From assembly GCF_023284065.1 (NCBI RefSeq), contig NZ_JAKIKP010000002.1, positions 186,001 through 250,000 on the forward strand: a stretch of DNA of 64,000 nucleotides, written 5' to 3'. Shown in pieces: positions 36,761 to 45,769 of the stretch (its first letter is position 1; every line of letters starts with the position of its first letter). A model generated the notes under the pieces. The model searched no databases and had not been told where the DNA came from. It worked only from the letters and a program-made list of their open reading frames with translations. The position numbers were made by a program, and so were the translations under genes. This DNA comes from Shewanella gaetbuli (GTDB lineage: Bacteria; Pseudomonadota; Gammaproteobacteria; Enterobacterales; Shewanellaceae).

Positions 36761-37842
36761 TGACCCAACAACACACCGTATGGGTATTAGGTAATGGCCA
36801 ATTAGGTGCCATGCTAAGCCATGCAGGCCAACCTTTAGCCATTGATGTTCGCCCTGTGGATATTATGTCTCCAACAGGTAAAACTTTACCAATTGAAGCC
36901 TCACATGTTATCACTGCTGAGCGCGAACAATGGCCAGAATCCAGTACCAGCTTACAATTAAGCGAACATGCGCATTTTATTAATGGCCCTGTATTTGGTC
37001 GTCTTGCTGACCGTTTTACCCAAAAAAGCTTATTAGATGAGTTAAAGGTTGCCACATCACCTTGGCAATTAGTTGACGACAATGTCACTGAAGCTGAACT
37101 ACACCAAGCTTATGGCGAACGCGTATTATTAAAGCGTCGCACTGGTGGCTATGACGGTAAAGGCCAACATTGGTTGAAGCAAGCTGACAATATTGAAATT
37201 CCAGCTAGCTGGCGCAATGAAGCAATTGCAGAGCAAGCCATTAACTTTGATGAAGAAGTTTCATTAGTGGGTGTACGTACCCAAGATGGTCGCTGCCTGT
37301 TTTACCCGCTGACGTTAAACTTACATCAAGATGGCATTTTAATGGCCTCTATTGCCCCACTTTCTCGCTTAAGTCATCTTCAAGCTGAAGCCGAGGCAAT
37401 GCTGTCAACCATTATGAATGGCCTTGATTATGTTGGTGTAATGGCGATGGAGTGTTTCCGCGTAGGCGAACACTTACTTGTGAACGAGCTTGCTCCACGG
37501 GTACATAACTCTGGGCACTGGACTCAAGCCGGTTGCCATATAAGCCAGTTTGAATTGCATTTACGTGCATTGTGCGATTTGCCGATCCATCAGCCACAAG
37601 TTAACTTTCAATGTGTGATGGTTAACTTGATTGGAATTGATAAAGATGACCGTTGGTTAAGCCTCCCTAATGCCGAACTATTCTGGTATAACAAAGAAGT
37701 TCGCCCGGGCAGAAAAGTAGGTCATTTGAATTTATCGGTACATAATGTTGATGCCTTAAATGACACTATTGCACAATTGAAACAATGGATGCCAGAGCAG
37801 TACCAAGCGCCATTAGACTGGATTAACGCTGAGTTCAAGTAA
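36760..37842 (+). CDS. purK: N5-carboxyaminoimidazole ribonucleotide synthase PurK
   Basis: 360 residues of ATP-grasp fold: VWVLGNGQLGAMLSHAGQPL at the N-terminus, LKRRTGGYDGKGQHWL in the ATP-grasp loop, GVMAMECFRVGEHLLVNELAPRVHNSGHWTQ with the metal-binding Glu and Asn, and SQFELHLRALCDLP. It makes N5-CAIR from AIR, bicarbonate and ATP, the substrate for PurE. It is translationally coupled to purE and ends at a terminator. Confidence 0.96.
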   Translation: MTQQHTVWVLGNGQLGAMLSHAGQPLAIDVRPVDIMSPTGKTLPIEASHVITAEREQWPESSTSLQLSEHAHFINGPVFGRLADRFTQKSLLDELKVATSPWQLVDDNVTEAELHQAYGERVLLKRRTGGYDGKGQHWLKQADNIEIPASWRNEAIAEQAINFDEEVSLVGVRTQDGRCLFYPLTLNLHQDGILMASIAPLSRLSHLQAEAEAMLSTIMNGLDYVGVMAMECFRVGEHLLVNELAPRVHNSGHWTQAGCHISQFELHLRALCDLPIHQPQVNFQCVMVNLIGIDKDDRWLSLPNAELFWYNKEVRPGRKVGHLNLSVHNVDALNDTIAQLKQWMPEQYQAPLDWINAEFK

Positions 37843-37865
37843 ACTCACTATTATTCATTCACACT

Positions 37866-37889
37866 AAAAAGGAGCTTACGCTCCTTTTT
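37866..37889 (+). terminator. Rho-independent terminator of purEK
   Basis: AAAAAGGAGC / GCTCCTTTTT with a TTAC loop, 23 bp after the purK stop. The A-run upstream lets it work for the convergent gene as well. Confidence 0.92.
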
Positions 37890-37921
37890 TGTATCTGAAT
37901 TCCAGTTCAGTTCAGCCAATG

Positions 37922-38557
37922 TTAACCAAAAAATAACCGCCACAGCCACGACGAGTCCAAATCTTCTTTACAAGTATGGTATTGCTGAGCATAACGTTTA
38001 GCGCGGTCATCAACCCGTTGTGCAACCGGTCCTAACCATTTTTTGGCTTTATAGGTGCCACGTTTATAGCCGCCCCAGCCTTCGTGATAATTCAAATATT
38101 GGTTTTTAGCATCCCACTTAGATACACCATTAACTTTATGCGTTTTGTAAATAAACCAGCCCATAAAGTCCATTGCGTCATCAAAGTTACTTCTGCTTGA
38201 CCAAGAATTGCCTGTTTCTCTAACGTAGTCGTCCCATGTCATGGTTTTTGCCTGTGCATAACCATAAGCATCACTGGCGCGACCAATAGGAATAAACCCT
38301 AAAAAATACTCCATTGGCGGAGCGGCATTATGTTTAAAAGAGCTTTCTTGATACATCATGGCCAATGGCACATGTACAGGTACACCCCACTTTTCCCGAG
38401 TGTTAACAGCCGCTTTATACCAAGAGCGGTTTTCTTTGAAGATAGAACAGAGGTTTTCAGGTTCTGCTGGAGGTGGAGTAGCACAGCCTGACAGCAGCAT
38501 CACACCACAAAGACTGACTACGGCTAAATACGGTTTCATTGGTTTTTTTGTTATCAT
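37922..38557 (-). CDS. Lipoprotein with transglycosylase SLT-like domain
   Basis: 211 residues from ATG 38557, which has GAAG at suitable spacing; 38572 (TTG) and 38539 (ATG) are alternatives. The lipoprotein signal ends at MLLSGC. The globular part begins with WYKAAVNTREKWGVPVHVPLAMMYQESSFKHNA, where the Glu in YQES is the expected catalytic acid of a lysozyme-like fold. It continues DAYGYAQAKTMTWDDYVRETG and YLNYHEGWGGYKRGTY. It would cleave peptidoglycan glycan strands from the outer-membrane side. It is convergent with purK. Confidence 0.85.
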   Translation of the reverse strand: MITKKPMKPYLAVVSLCGVMLLSGCATPPPAEPENLCSIFKENRSWYKAAVNTREKWGVPVHVPLAMMYQESSFKHNAAPPMEYFLGFIPIGRASDAYGYAQAKTMTWDDYVRETGNSWSSRSNFDDAMDFMGWFIYKTHKVNGVSKWDAKNQYLNYHEGWGGYKRGTYKAKKWLGPVAQRVDDRAKRYAQQYHTCKEDLDSSWLWRLFFG

Positions 38558-38591
38558 ATTAGCTTCGATCAATTAATAAAAATGAACAGAT

Positions 38592-39035
38592 TTAGCGTTT
38601 TTCTTCCAGCTGACATTCATACTCTTCTTGTTGAAACACAATCGGTTGCCAGAAATTTTTATTGCGGCCAACATAAATTTTATCGGTCTGCATTTGTGCG
38701 GCAATATGGTATCGCTGATTAGGCTCTACCGTTACTTTTAAGGTTTTTGGGCCTCTGGCAGACAAAGATACTTTTAACTCAGGAGAATTAACCAGCTCAA
38801 CCAAAGTGAGCTCATGCTCACCCACATCCAAAAAGTAATTCGGCCTTGAGATAACGGGTTTACCGTCTAAATGAGTGACCACGGTTCGGTAAAGATATTG
38901 TTCAGAGTCAGGCTTTAAATAGGTTGATACAACCCCACATTGAAATTCTGAGTCAGAAGATGCGCAGCCTGTGAGCAAGCCTAACGATACCAATAGTAGA
39001 AAAAAAGGTAACTTTGCTTTTGCAGTCATGCGCAT
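38592..39035 (-). CDS. Small lipoprotein of unknown function
   Basis: 147 residues from ATG 39035: MRMTAKAKLPFFLLLVSLGLLTGCASS with lipobox LTGC. The mature part is beta-rich (YLYRTVVTHLDGKPVISRPNYFLDVGEHELTLVELV; VTVEPNQRYHIAAQM), similar in style to PEGA-like or carbohydrate-binding sandwich domains, but I cannot name a family. Upstream in-frame starts (to 39119) overlap gshA and lack signal-peptide logic. It follows gshA by 13 bp, so the two are probably co-transcribed. Confidence 0.7.
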   Translation of the reverse strand: MRMTAKAKLPFFLLLVSLGLLTGCASSDSEFQCGVVSTYLKPDSEQYLYRTVVTHLDGKPVISRPNYFLDVGEHELTLVELVNSPELKVSLSARGPKTLKVTVEPNQRYHIAAQMQTDKIYVGRNKNFWQPIVFQQEEYECQLEEKR

Positions 39036-39048
39036 ATCTGATAATCCG

Positions 39049-40674
39049 TTATGATTTACAACCGCTGTATAGTTCAGGTGAAGCGACATCTTTAAAATAA
39101 TCTTGTAAAAATAAATCAAAATTAGGCATAGATTCCGCCTCTATTTGATGCTGTTTATCCAAAGATTTCTCCGCTTCTTGCAGATATTCTTGCTCAGTTT
39201 GCTGACTTAGCGGGTACGTGCTTAAAAACTCATGGTAATTATTGGCTAGTGCATGTACCCAAACACCATGATCAACACCCTTGTTAATGATTTCATTTAA
39301 TACTTTGCCAGATAGCGTTTGGCTAGGGTCATTAATAGCCTCTGCCCAATGGCTTAAAGCATTTTGATAACGACGACTTTGCTCTCCATCTAATAATTTA
39401 GCTAAAGATGACAAGTCTGCAAACATTGAAGATAACCAGTCTTGTAAGCTTATTGGCTGACCATTCTGGGTTAACATTAACCCCGGTTTTCTGCCTTCTA
39501 ACACAACAGATTTCAAATTCGCGGCTATCTCTGCTTCACCTTGCTCATCCGTTAATTCTGACGGTGATAATAAGCAATAAAGTAAGAATAAATCTAAAAA
39601 GCGAACTTGGGTGGCATCAATGCCCACAGGGCTAAATGGATTAACGTCTAATGCTCTAACTTCAATATATTCTACCCCTGCTCGCATTAATGCTTGTGAG
39701 GGTTTCTCACCTGGCAAAGTCACACGCTTAGCACGAATAGGTGAGTAAAACTCGTTTTCAATCTGCAAAATATTGCTATTTAATTGGCGATATTCACCTT
39801 CCACCTTAACGCCAATCTTTTCAAACTGCGCTGATGGCATTTTAATCGCAGCTTGTACTCCTTCAAGATATTCAGGCAAAGAGTTATAGCTAATATTAAG
39901 CTTATCTTGTTCTTTATTGGTGTAGCCTAAGTCGCTCATGCGTAAAGAGGTGGCATAAGGTAAATACAAGGTGCCTTTACCGGTTTTTTTAAAATCAAAA
40001 CCCACTGTTTGATCTTTAACAAATGAAGAACACAACGCCGGTGATGAGCCAAACAAATAAGGCAGCACCCACACTAAACGGCGATAATTGCGGATCATGC
40101 CAAAGTAAGATTCTGAGATAAATTCACAACGGTTTAATGAACCTGAACGAAGATTAGGACTATTCGATATCTTTTCATCAAATAATCGCTGCCACAAAGA
40201 GTCAGATACTGAAAAATTAAAATGCACCCCAGAGATAATTTGCATTAACGCACCATAGCGGTGGGTTAACCCCTTGCGGTAAAGCGTTTTCATTAACCCG
40301 GTATTTGACGAGCCATATTGCGCAAGAGGAATATTTTTAACATCACCAACATAACAAGGCATGCTAACCGGCCAGAGCTTTTGGCCATTTAAATTGCGCA
40401 CTGTGTAGGCATGAGTTTCCGTCAATCCTTCTAACAGTGCTTCAATGTTATTATTGACTGGTGTGATGAACTCAAGCAGTGCTTCACTGTAATCGGTAGT
40501 GATTTTTGAATGGGTTAACGCAGAACCTAATTTTGTTGGGTGTAAATCTTGTGCCAATCGACCAGCGTCATCAACACGCAGCGCTTCACGCTCAATACCA
40601 CGTAACATGCCAAGTAAGGCTTCACGCCCTTCGCTGTCGCCTAACTGGTCGACAATTTCATTGAAAGATTTCAA
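39049..40674 (-). CDS. gshA: Glutamate-cysteine ligase
   Basis: 541 residues, from a TTG start at 40674 that gives the family's usual MKSFNEIVDQL N-terminus. Motifs: RGIEREALRV, LGSALTHSKITTDYSEALLEFITP (substrate and metal-binding Glu), GALMQIISGVHFNFSVSD and YIEVRALDVNPFSPVGID. It is the proteobacterial class I enzyme, which makes gamma-glutamylcysteine for glutathione synthesis. The last residues overlap nothing, and a lipoprotein gene follows closely. Confidence 0.96.
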   Translation of the reverse strand: MKSFNEIVDQLGDSEGREALLGMLRGIEREALRVDDAGRLAQDLHPTKLGSALTHSKITTDYSEALLEFITPVNNNIEALLEGLTETHAYTVRNLNGQKLWPVSMPCYVGDVKNIPLAQYGSSNTGLMKTLYRKGLTHRYGALMQIISGVHFNFSVSDSLWQRLFDEKISNSPNLRSGSLNRCEFISESYFGMIRNYRRLVWVLPYLFGSSPALCSSFVKDQTVGFDFKKTGKGTLYLPYATSLRMSDLGYTNKEQDKLNISYNSLPEYLEGVQAAIKMPSAQFEKIGVKVEGEYRQLNSNILQIENEFYSPIRAKRVTLPGEKPSQALMRAGVEYIEVRALDVNPFSPVGIDATQVRFLDLFLLYCLLSPSELTDEQGEAEIAANLKSVVLEGRKPGLMLTQNGQPISLQDWLSSMFADLSSLAKLLDGEQSRRYQNALSHWAEAINDPSQTLSGKVLNEIINKGVDHGVWVHALANNYHEFLSTYPLSQQTEQEYLQEAEKSLDKQHQIEAESMPNFDLFLQDYFKDVASPELYSGCKS

Positions 40675-40766
40675 GATACTATTCTCTATTGATGAATTCG
40701 CGTGATTAATGGCTAAACTCGATAATAACCGAGATTATCATTAAATTGGCACAAAAACTGTAAACA

Positions 40767-40797
40767 AAAACGGTAACAGTTTAACTGTCACCGTTTT
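40767..40797 (-). terminator. Rho-independent terminator of the M16 peptidase gene
   Basis: AAAACGGTAACAG / CTGTCACCGTTTT, one mismatch, with a TTTAA loop; on the minus strand it leads into TTTTTGTTTAC. It lies between the peptidase stop and the gshA start. Confidence 0.82.
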
Positions 40798-40860
40798 ACT
40801 TATCGTCATTATACCCAAATTGGCTTTGTTAGCTCAATTCAAGCTTGTTATAAATGAATG

Positions 40861-43716
40861 TTATAGCTCAACAATTGGATAGCCTAAGGTTTCCAACTGT
40901 GGCTTGATGGTATTTTTATCACCCACCACTAATATGACCATACTATCAATATCTAACTTCTGCTTCGCAAGTGAATTTAATTCAGCCTGAGAAATAGAAT
41001 TAATAATCTTGGTTTGCTCGGTTGTATAGTGATGATCTAATTGATAGCGCTGGATTTTACGAATAAAACCGGCCTTTTGATAAGGTGTTTCAAAATCCAG
41101 TGCCTGACTTTGGGTAATTGAACTCTTTAAAAACTCAAGCTCAGCCTCGGTCATTCCCGATTGTTGATAGGCTTTAATTTCGGTAATAAACTCACTAATA
41201 GCAGGGCCAGTTACATCACTGCGTACACTGGCTGAAGCAATAAACTCACCGCTATCTTCTTGGCCACTAAAGCCACTTCTTGCGCCGTAAGTATATCCTT
41301 TGTCTTCACGTAGGTTTAAATTAATACGACTGTTAAATGCCCCACCTAATGGATAGTTCATTAAATTGGCTTTAAAGAACTCTCCTGTTGCATCAAAGGT
41401 AAGTGAACGTTTACCAATATTAATCACAGACTGAGCCGCATCAGGTTTATCAATTAAGTAAATAGTGGCGGGCTGTGCATAAATGCGCTTATTGATTGGT
41501 GCTATTGGCGTTTTGTCACCCTGCCACTCAGTGAAACCCGCTAGTTTTGGCAATACTTGTTGTTGACTTAAATCAGATACCATCACCATTTGAGCACTTC
41601 CGGCAGTATATTGCTGCTGATAAAATGCTTTTACATCATCTAATGTTAAAGCCGAAATAGACTCAACAGTCCCTAAACTACTAGTACCTTTAACGGTATT
41701 TTTGCCGTACAACAAAGCAGAAAAACCATTTGATGCGATGTAGCTTGGGTTAGTCATCGATTGCTGTAATATTTGCAACTGTTGCTGTTTAACGCGCTCA
41801 AAATCTGCGGCCACAAAACCCGGGCTAAATAAACGCTCAGTCACAATTGCTAAAGTCTCATCTAGGTTTTTAGTTAAACTGGAGATTTTAATGTAAGACT
41901 GTGACTCACCCGCATTAAAGTTCACTGTAGAACCAAGTAGCTCTAAAGCATGGGCTAACTCTTCAGTGGTTCGCTTAGTGCTAGATTCATTCATCATGTT
42001 GGCGGTTAGCATTGCAAGACCTGCTTTTTCAGCAGGCACTGCTCGATGGCCACCATCAAGATAAATCACCAACTCAGCCGTGGGGGTTTCAGTAGTTTTA
42101 GTACCCATAATTTCAATACCATTACTTAAGGTACTTGACCAAAGTTGTGGCACGATTAATTGTGGCGCATCGCCAGCTTGAGGCATAACAGAACGGTCAA
42201 AGCTTGATTTAACCTGCTCGACTTCAGTTAAACCTGTTACGGCATCTTCAGCGATGGGTTGAGTTTGAGGTGTAAAGTTATCCGCATGAGCAATCAGTTG
42301 GCTTTGCCCTTCAGGTACGATGCTCATAACAACTGTTGGTTTATCTTTAATGTATTGCTTAAAGACGCGCATTACATCTTCTTTGGTTACCTTGCTATAG
42401 CGCTCTAGATCTTTACCCACCATATTAGGGTTGCCATAAAAGGTTTGGTTAGCGGCTAGCGTAGACACCTTGCCTTTAACACTTTGTAAATTGAACACCG
42501 TATTGGCTTCAAACTGCACTTTAACTTTTTGCAAATCTTCATCGGTTACTCCACGCTGCTCAAACTCAGCAATAGACGCGGTAATTTTAGCTTCTAAGTC
42601 AGCTAATTTAGCACCACGAGCTGGATTCGCTAAAGCATATAAGGTGAACTGACAAGCGAGTTCTTGGCAAGGGTGGCTCACTGAAGACTGAACTGCGTAG
42701 CCTTCTTTGACTAAATTTTTATACAATAATGAGGTTTGTCCACCACCAATAATATTGGCTAATAAGTCTAGCGCGGCTTCATCTGGATGACCGGCATAAA
42801 CGGTTGGCATACCTATGTATAGCAATGGCAGATGCACTTTATCTTCCATTGAAATATAACGGGTTTTATCTAATGTCACTGGTGTTTTAGGGGCTGACTC
42901 AACTTCTGGGCCGGCAGGAATTTCACCAAAGTATTTATTCACCCAAGCAAGCGTTTGCTGCTGATTAATATCACCACCTATGGTTAAGGTGGCATTGTTT
43001 GGACCATACCAACGTTGGAAGAAGTGTTTTACATCATCAAGACTGGCACGCTCAAGATCTTCTGGCCAACCGATAACAGGCCACGAATAAGGATGTCCAA
43101 CGGGGTAAAGTGCTTGGGCAAATCGCTCACCCAAACGGCCATAAGGGCGGTTATCAACACGCTGCGCTCGTTCGTTTTTAACGGTTTCGCGCTGTACTTC
43201 AAATTTTTCGCTGGTTAATGCCGGTAAAAAGAACCCCATCCGGTCTGATTCTAACCAGAGCATTTTCTCTAGCTGGTTACTCGGTACGGTTTCAAAATAA
43301 TTGGTTCTGTCTGAATTAGTGGTGCCGTTTAAGGTTCCGCCCGCTTCTGTTACCACTTTAAAATGTTGTTCGTCACCCACATTTTGTGAGCCTTGAAACA
43401 TCATATGTTCAAATAAGTGAGCAAATCCGCTACGGCCTGCTAATTCCCTAGCAGAGCCAACATGATAGGTCACATCAACATGTACTAAAGGGTCAGAATT
43501 GTCTTGGTGCAATATCACCGTTAATCCATTAGCTAATTGATACTTGTTATAGGGAATGCCTATTTCACTGTCTGCTACTGACACTTGTTCAATTAACTTA
43601 ACACCGGCAGGCAATGCTGCTTGGTTTAATGTGCTCTCATTGATTGGGTTGGTTTGCTCACTGGCACAACCGGTAATAGCGGCGCTAATAGCGACGGCAA
43701 GAATCCACTTTTTCAA
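40861..43716 (-). CDS. M16-family (insulinase-like) zinc peptidase, lipoprotein
   Basis: 951 residues containing two M16 halves. The lipoprotein signal MKKWILAVAISAAITGC ends at Cys 17. The inverted zinc motif HLFEH (about residue 104) and the downstream Glu region (ETVKNERAQRVDNRPYG) are in the active N-terminal half. The C-terminal half (from about 500, PQLWSSTLSNGIEIMGTKTTETPTAELVIYLDGGHRA) lacks the HxxEH motif, as expected for the inactive partner domain. Residues INLNLREDKGYTYGARSGF match the R/Y substrate-binding motif of the C-terminal half. It is probably a periplasmic oligopeptide-degrading enzyme, and is single in its transcription unit. Confidence 0.92.
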   Translation of the reverse strand: MKKWILAVAISAAITGCASEQTNPINESTLNQAALPAGVKLIEQVSVADSEIGIPYNKYQLANGLTVILHQDNSDPLVHVDVTYHVGSARELAGRSGFAHLFEHMMFQGSQNVGDEQHFKVVTEAGGTLNGTTNSDRTNYFETVPSNQLEKMLWLESDRMGFFLPALTSEKFEVQRETVKNERAQRVDNRPYGRLGERFAQALYPVGHPYSWPVIGWPEDLERASLDDVKHFFQRWYGPNNATLTIGGDINQQQTLAWVNKYFGEIPAGPEVESAPKTPVTLDKTRYISMEDKVHLPLLYIGMPTVYAGHPDEAALDLLANIIGGGQTSLLYKNLVKEGYAVQSSVSHPCQELACQFTLYALANPARGAKLADLEAKITASIAEFEQRGVTDEDLQKVKVQFEANTVFNLQSVKGKVSTLAANQTFYGNPNMVGKDLERYSKVTKEDVMRVFKQYIKDKPTVVMSIVPEGQSQLIAHADNFTPQTQPIAEDAVTGLTEVEQVKSSFDRSVMPQAGDAPQLIVPQLWSSTLSNGIEIMGTKTTETPTAELVIYLDGGHRAVPAEKAGLAMLTANMMNESSTKRTTEELAHALELLGSTVNFNAGESQSYIKISSLTKNLDETLAIVTERLFSPGFVAADFERVKQQQLQILQQSMTNPSYIASNGFSALLYGKNTVKGTSSLGTVESISALTLDDVKAFYQQQYTAGSAQMVMVSDLSQQQVLPKLAGFTEWQGDKTPIAPINKRIYAQPATIYLIDKPDAAQSVINIGKRSLTFDATGEFFKANLMNYPLGGAFNSRINLNLREDKGYTYGARSGFSGQEDSGEFIASASVRSDVTGPAISEFITEIKAYQQSGMTEAELEFLKSSITQSQALDFETPYQKAGFIRKIQRYQLDHHYTTEQTKIINSISQAELNSLAKQKLDIDSMVILVVGDKNTIKPQLETLGYPIVEL

Positions 43717-43755
43717 ATTACACTCCTTGAGTTTATTTACTCTGTTGACTGTACC

Positions 43756-44178
43756 TTAAACTGCTGTCATAAAAAGGAAAACGATCAAACTGTAACGAAC
43801 TGTTTTACCAATTAGAATCATAATAGTTGAGCTCATCACAGGCAATTTCAACCATCCTGCAATTAAACACAAAATATCGCCAATTAACGGCATCCACGAC
43901 AGTAACAATGCCCAAACCCCGTAGCGTTCGAACCAATTTAAAGCGCGCTGATAATGCTTATTTTCAAAGTCTTTGGGGGATTTAGCAAAACGGCCTGCTC
44001 GCCCCAAGTAATAACTGGTCATAGCCCCTAATGTGTTACCCACACTGGCCACAATTAACAATGCTAACCATGGCTCACTATTATTGGTCAGTAAACCAAT
44101 AAGTAAAATTTCTGATCCCCCAGGTAACAAAGTTGCAGCTAAAAACGCCCCAGAAAACATTAACCATAAATCAGCCAC
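43756..44178 (-). CDS. YqaA/DedA-like membrane protein
   Basis: 140 residues from the GTG at 44178, which has AAGAGGG 6 bp upstream; the upstream TTG at 44199 has no such signal. Sequence: MADLWLMFSGAFLAATLLPGGSEILLIGLL, VASVGNTLGAMTSYYLGR, YGVWALLLSWMPLIGDILCLIAGWLKL. The GNTLGA...YYLGR and W-x-P-x-I/V-GD motifs are those of the SNARE-associated/DedA (PF09335) family, YqaA branch. DedA proteins are linked to lipid scrambling and membrane energetics; this short branch is uncharacterised. Confidence 0.85.
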   Translation of the reverse strand: MADLWLMFSGAFLAATLLPGGSEILLIGLLTNNSEPWLALLIVASVGNTLGAMTSYYLGRAGRFAKSPKDFENKHYQRALNWFERYGVWALLLSWMPLIGDILCLIAGWLKLPVMSSTIMILIGKTVRYSLIVFLFMTAV

Positions 44179-44433
44179 TCTATACCCTCTTGATTTCAAA
44201 TGATTTTAGCTTGACCTAGCTCACTTCAAAATAAAGTGACCCAAAGGTAAAAACTTAATGATATATTAACATTGATATTTATAATTATAAGTTATATCAA
44301 AATGGCTTTGTTTGTCTGTATTTGCATGAATAGAATGCAATTAATTTTGTTTCATCTGCATTAATTTCACTTTTATGCTGCTAATGTAATAACAAAAAAT
44401 ATACACAACATAATATAAAAATATGAGATTCCC

Positions 44434-45684
44434 ATGATTTTAGACTTTTTTAGACGCATCCCTTTTTGGCAAAAAGTGCTTGCCGGTTTTGCTTTAGGTA
44501 CTTTAGCCGGTGTTTTATTAGGCGAGTCAGCAGTGATGTTAAAACCGCTCGGTGACTTGTTTATTAGTGCCATTAAAATGCTGGTTGCCCCATTAGTATT
44601 TTGTGCCATTGTGGTGAGTATTACCTCTTTAGGCAGTCAAACTAATTTAAAACGCTTAAGCTTTAAAACCCTAGGCATGTTTATGCTAACCGGTACTGCG
44701 GCTTCTTTTATTGGCCTGACTATTGGTAGCTTGTTTGATATGGGTGGCTCGTTAGAGCTGGCCACCAACGAAGTGCGTGAGCGTGATATTCCGGGTTTTG
44801 CTCAAGTCCTGTTAAACATGATCCCAGTGAATCCTTTTGCTTCACTTGCTGAAGGCAAAGTACTGCAAATTATTGTATTTGCCGCACTGGTGGGTATTGC
44901 CATTAATGCAGTAGGACAGAAAGCAGAGCCGCTGAAAAAAGTACTAGAAGCTGGTGCAGAAGTGATGTTCCACTTAACTCGCATGGTACTAAAATTAACC
45001 CCAATTGGTGTGTTTGGTTTAATGGCGTGGGTTGTTGGTGAATATGGCCTCAGCACGCTATTGCCTTTAGGTAAGTTTATTATTGCTATTTATGTGGCTG
45101 CATTAATTCACATCATTTTTGTTTATGGTGGATTAATTAAATTTGCCGCTAAGTTAAGCCCGTTGCAATTTTTCCGTAAAGCCATGCCGGCACAATTGAT
45201 TGCCTTTAGTACGGCTTCAAGTTTTGGTACGTTACCCGCCAGTACGCGCTGTACTGAATCTATGGGTGTGTCGAAGCGTTACAGTGCTTTCGTACTACCT
45301 TTAGGTGCGACAATGAATATGGATGGTTGTGGTGGTATTTACCCTGCTATTGCGGCAATTTTTATTGCGCAAATTTACGGTATTCCACTGGATATGACCG
45401 ATTACATGTTAATTGCTATTACTGCAACAGTTGCATCTGTTGGTACCGCTGGCGTACCAGGTAGCGCTATGGTTATGTTAACCGTTACCTTAGGTGCTGT
45501 TGGTTTACCTCTTGAAGGTATCGCCTTTATTGCTGCAATTGATAGAGTCATTGACATGGTGCGCACCGCAACCAATGTTACTGGCGATATGATGACCGCG
45601 GTTGTTGTAGGTAAAAGCGAAGGGCAATTAGATATCGAGCAGTTCAATTCTGATGAGCCTGTTAAGCAACAACAAGCAGTTTAA
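44434..45684 (+). CDS. Dicarboxylate/amino acid:cation symporter (DAACS family)
   Basis: 416 residues of the GltP/DctA fold: FALGTLAGVLLGE, DLFISAIKMLVAPLVFCAIVVSI, then the transport core with hairpin loop STASSFGTLPAST and TM7 motif GATMNMDGCGG. TM8 carries DRVIDMVRTATNVTGD, where Asp and Arg bind substrate carboxyl and amino groups. The canonical TM7 motif is NMDGT; here Cys replaces Thr, which could change Na+ or substrate handling. RTATNVTGD points to an amino acid such as glutamate or aspartate more than to C4-dicarboxylate, but this is uncertain. Monocistronic, with its own terminator. Confidence 0.88.
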   Translation: MILDFFRRIPFWQKVLAGFALGTLAGVLLGESAVMLKPLGDLFISAIKMLVAPLVFCAIVVSITSLGSQTNLKRLSFKTLGMFMLTGTAASFIGLTIGSLFDMGGSLELATNEVRERDIPGFAQVLLNMIPVNPFASLAEGKVLQIIVFAALVGIAINAVGQKAEPLKKVLEAGAEVMFHLTRMVLKLTPIGVFGLMAWVVGEYGLSTLLPLGKFIIAIYVAALIHIIFVYGGLIKFAAKLSPLQFFRKAMPAQLIAFSTASSFGTLPASTRCTESMGVSKRYSAFVLPLGATMNMDGCGGIYPAIAAIFIAQIYGIPLDMTDYMLIAITATVASVGTAGVPGSAMVMLTVTLGAVGLPLEGIAFIAAIDRVIDMVRTATNVTGDMMTAVVVGKSEGQLDIEQFNSDEPVKQQQAV

Positions 45685-45704
45685 CCTTATTATTGATGCT
45701 TAAA

Positions 45705-45742
45705 AACAATGCCGATAAGTGATTATCGGCATTGTTGTTTTT
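45705..45742 (+). terminator. Rho-independent terminator after the DAACS symporter gene
   Basis: A 14-bp perfect stem AACAATGCCGATAA / TTATCGGCATTGTT with a GTGA loop, then GTTTTT. Confidence 0.92.
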
Positions 45743-45769
45743 GTGCTTTAACGACATTAACAAACGAGA

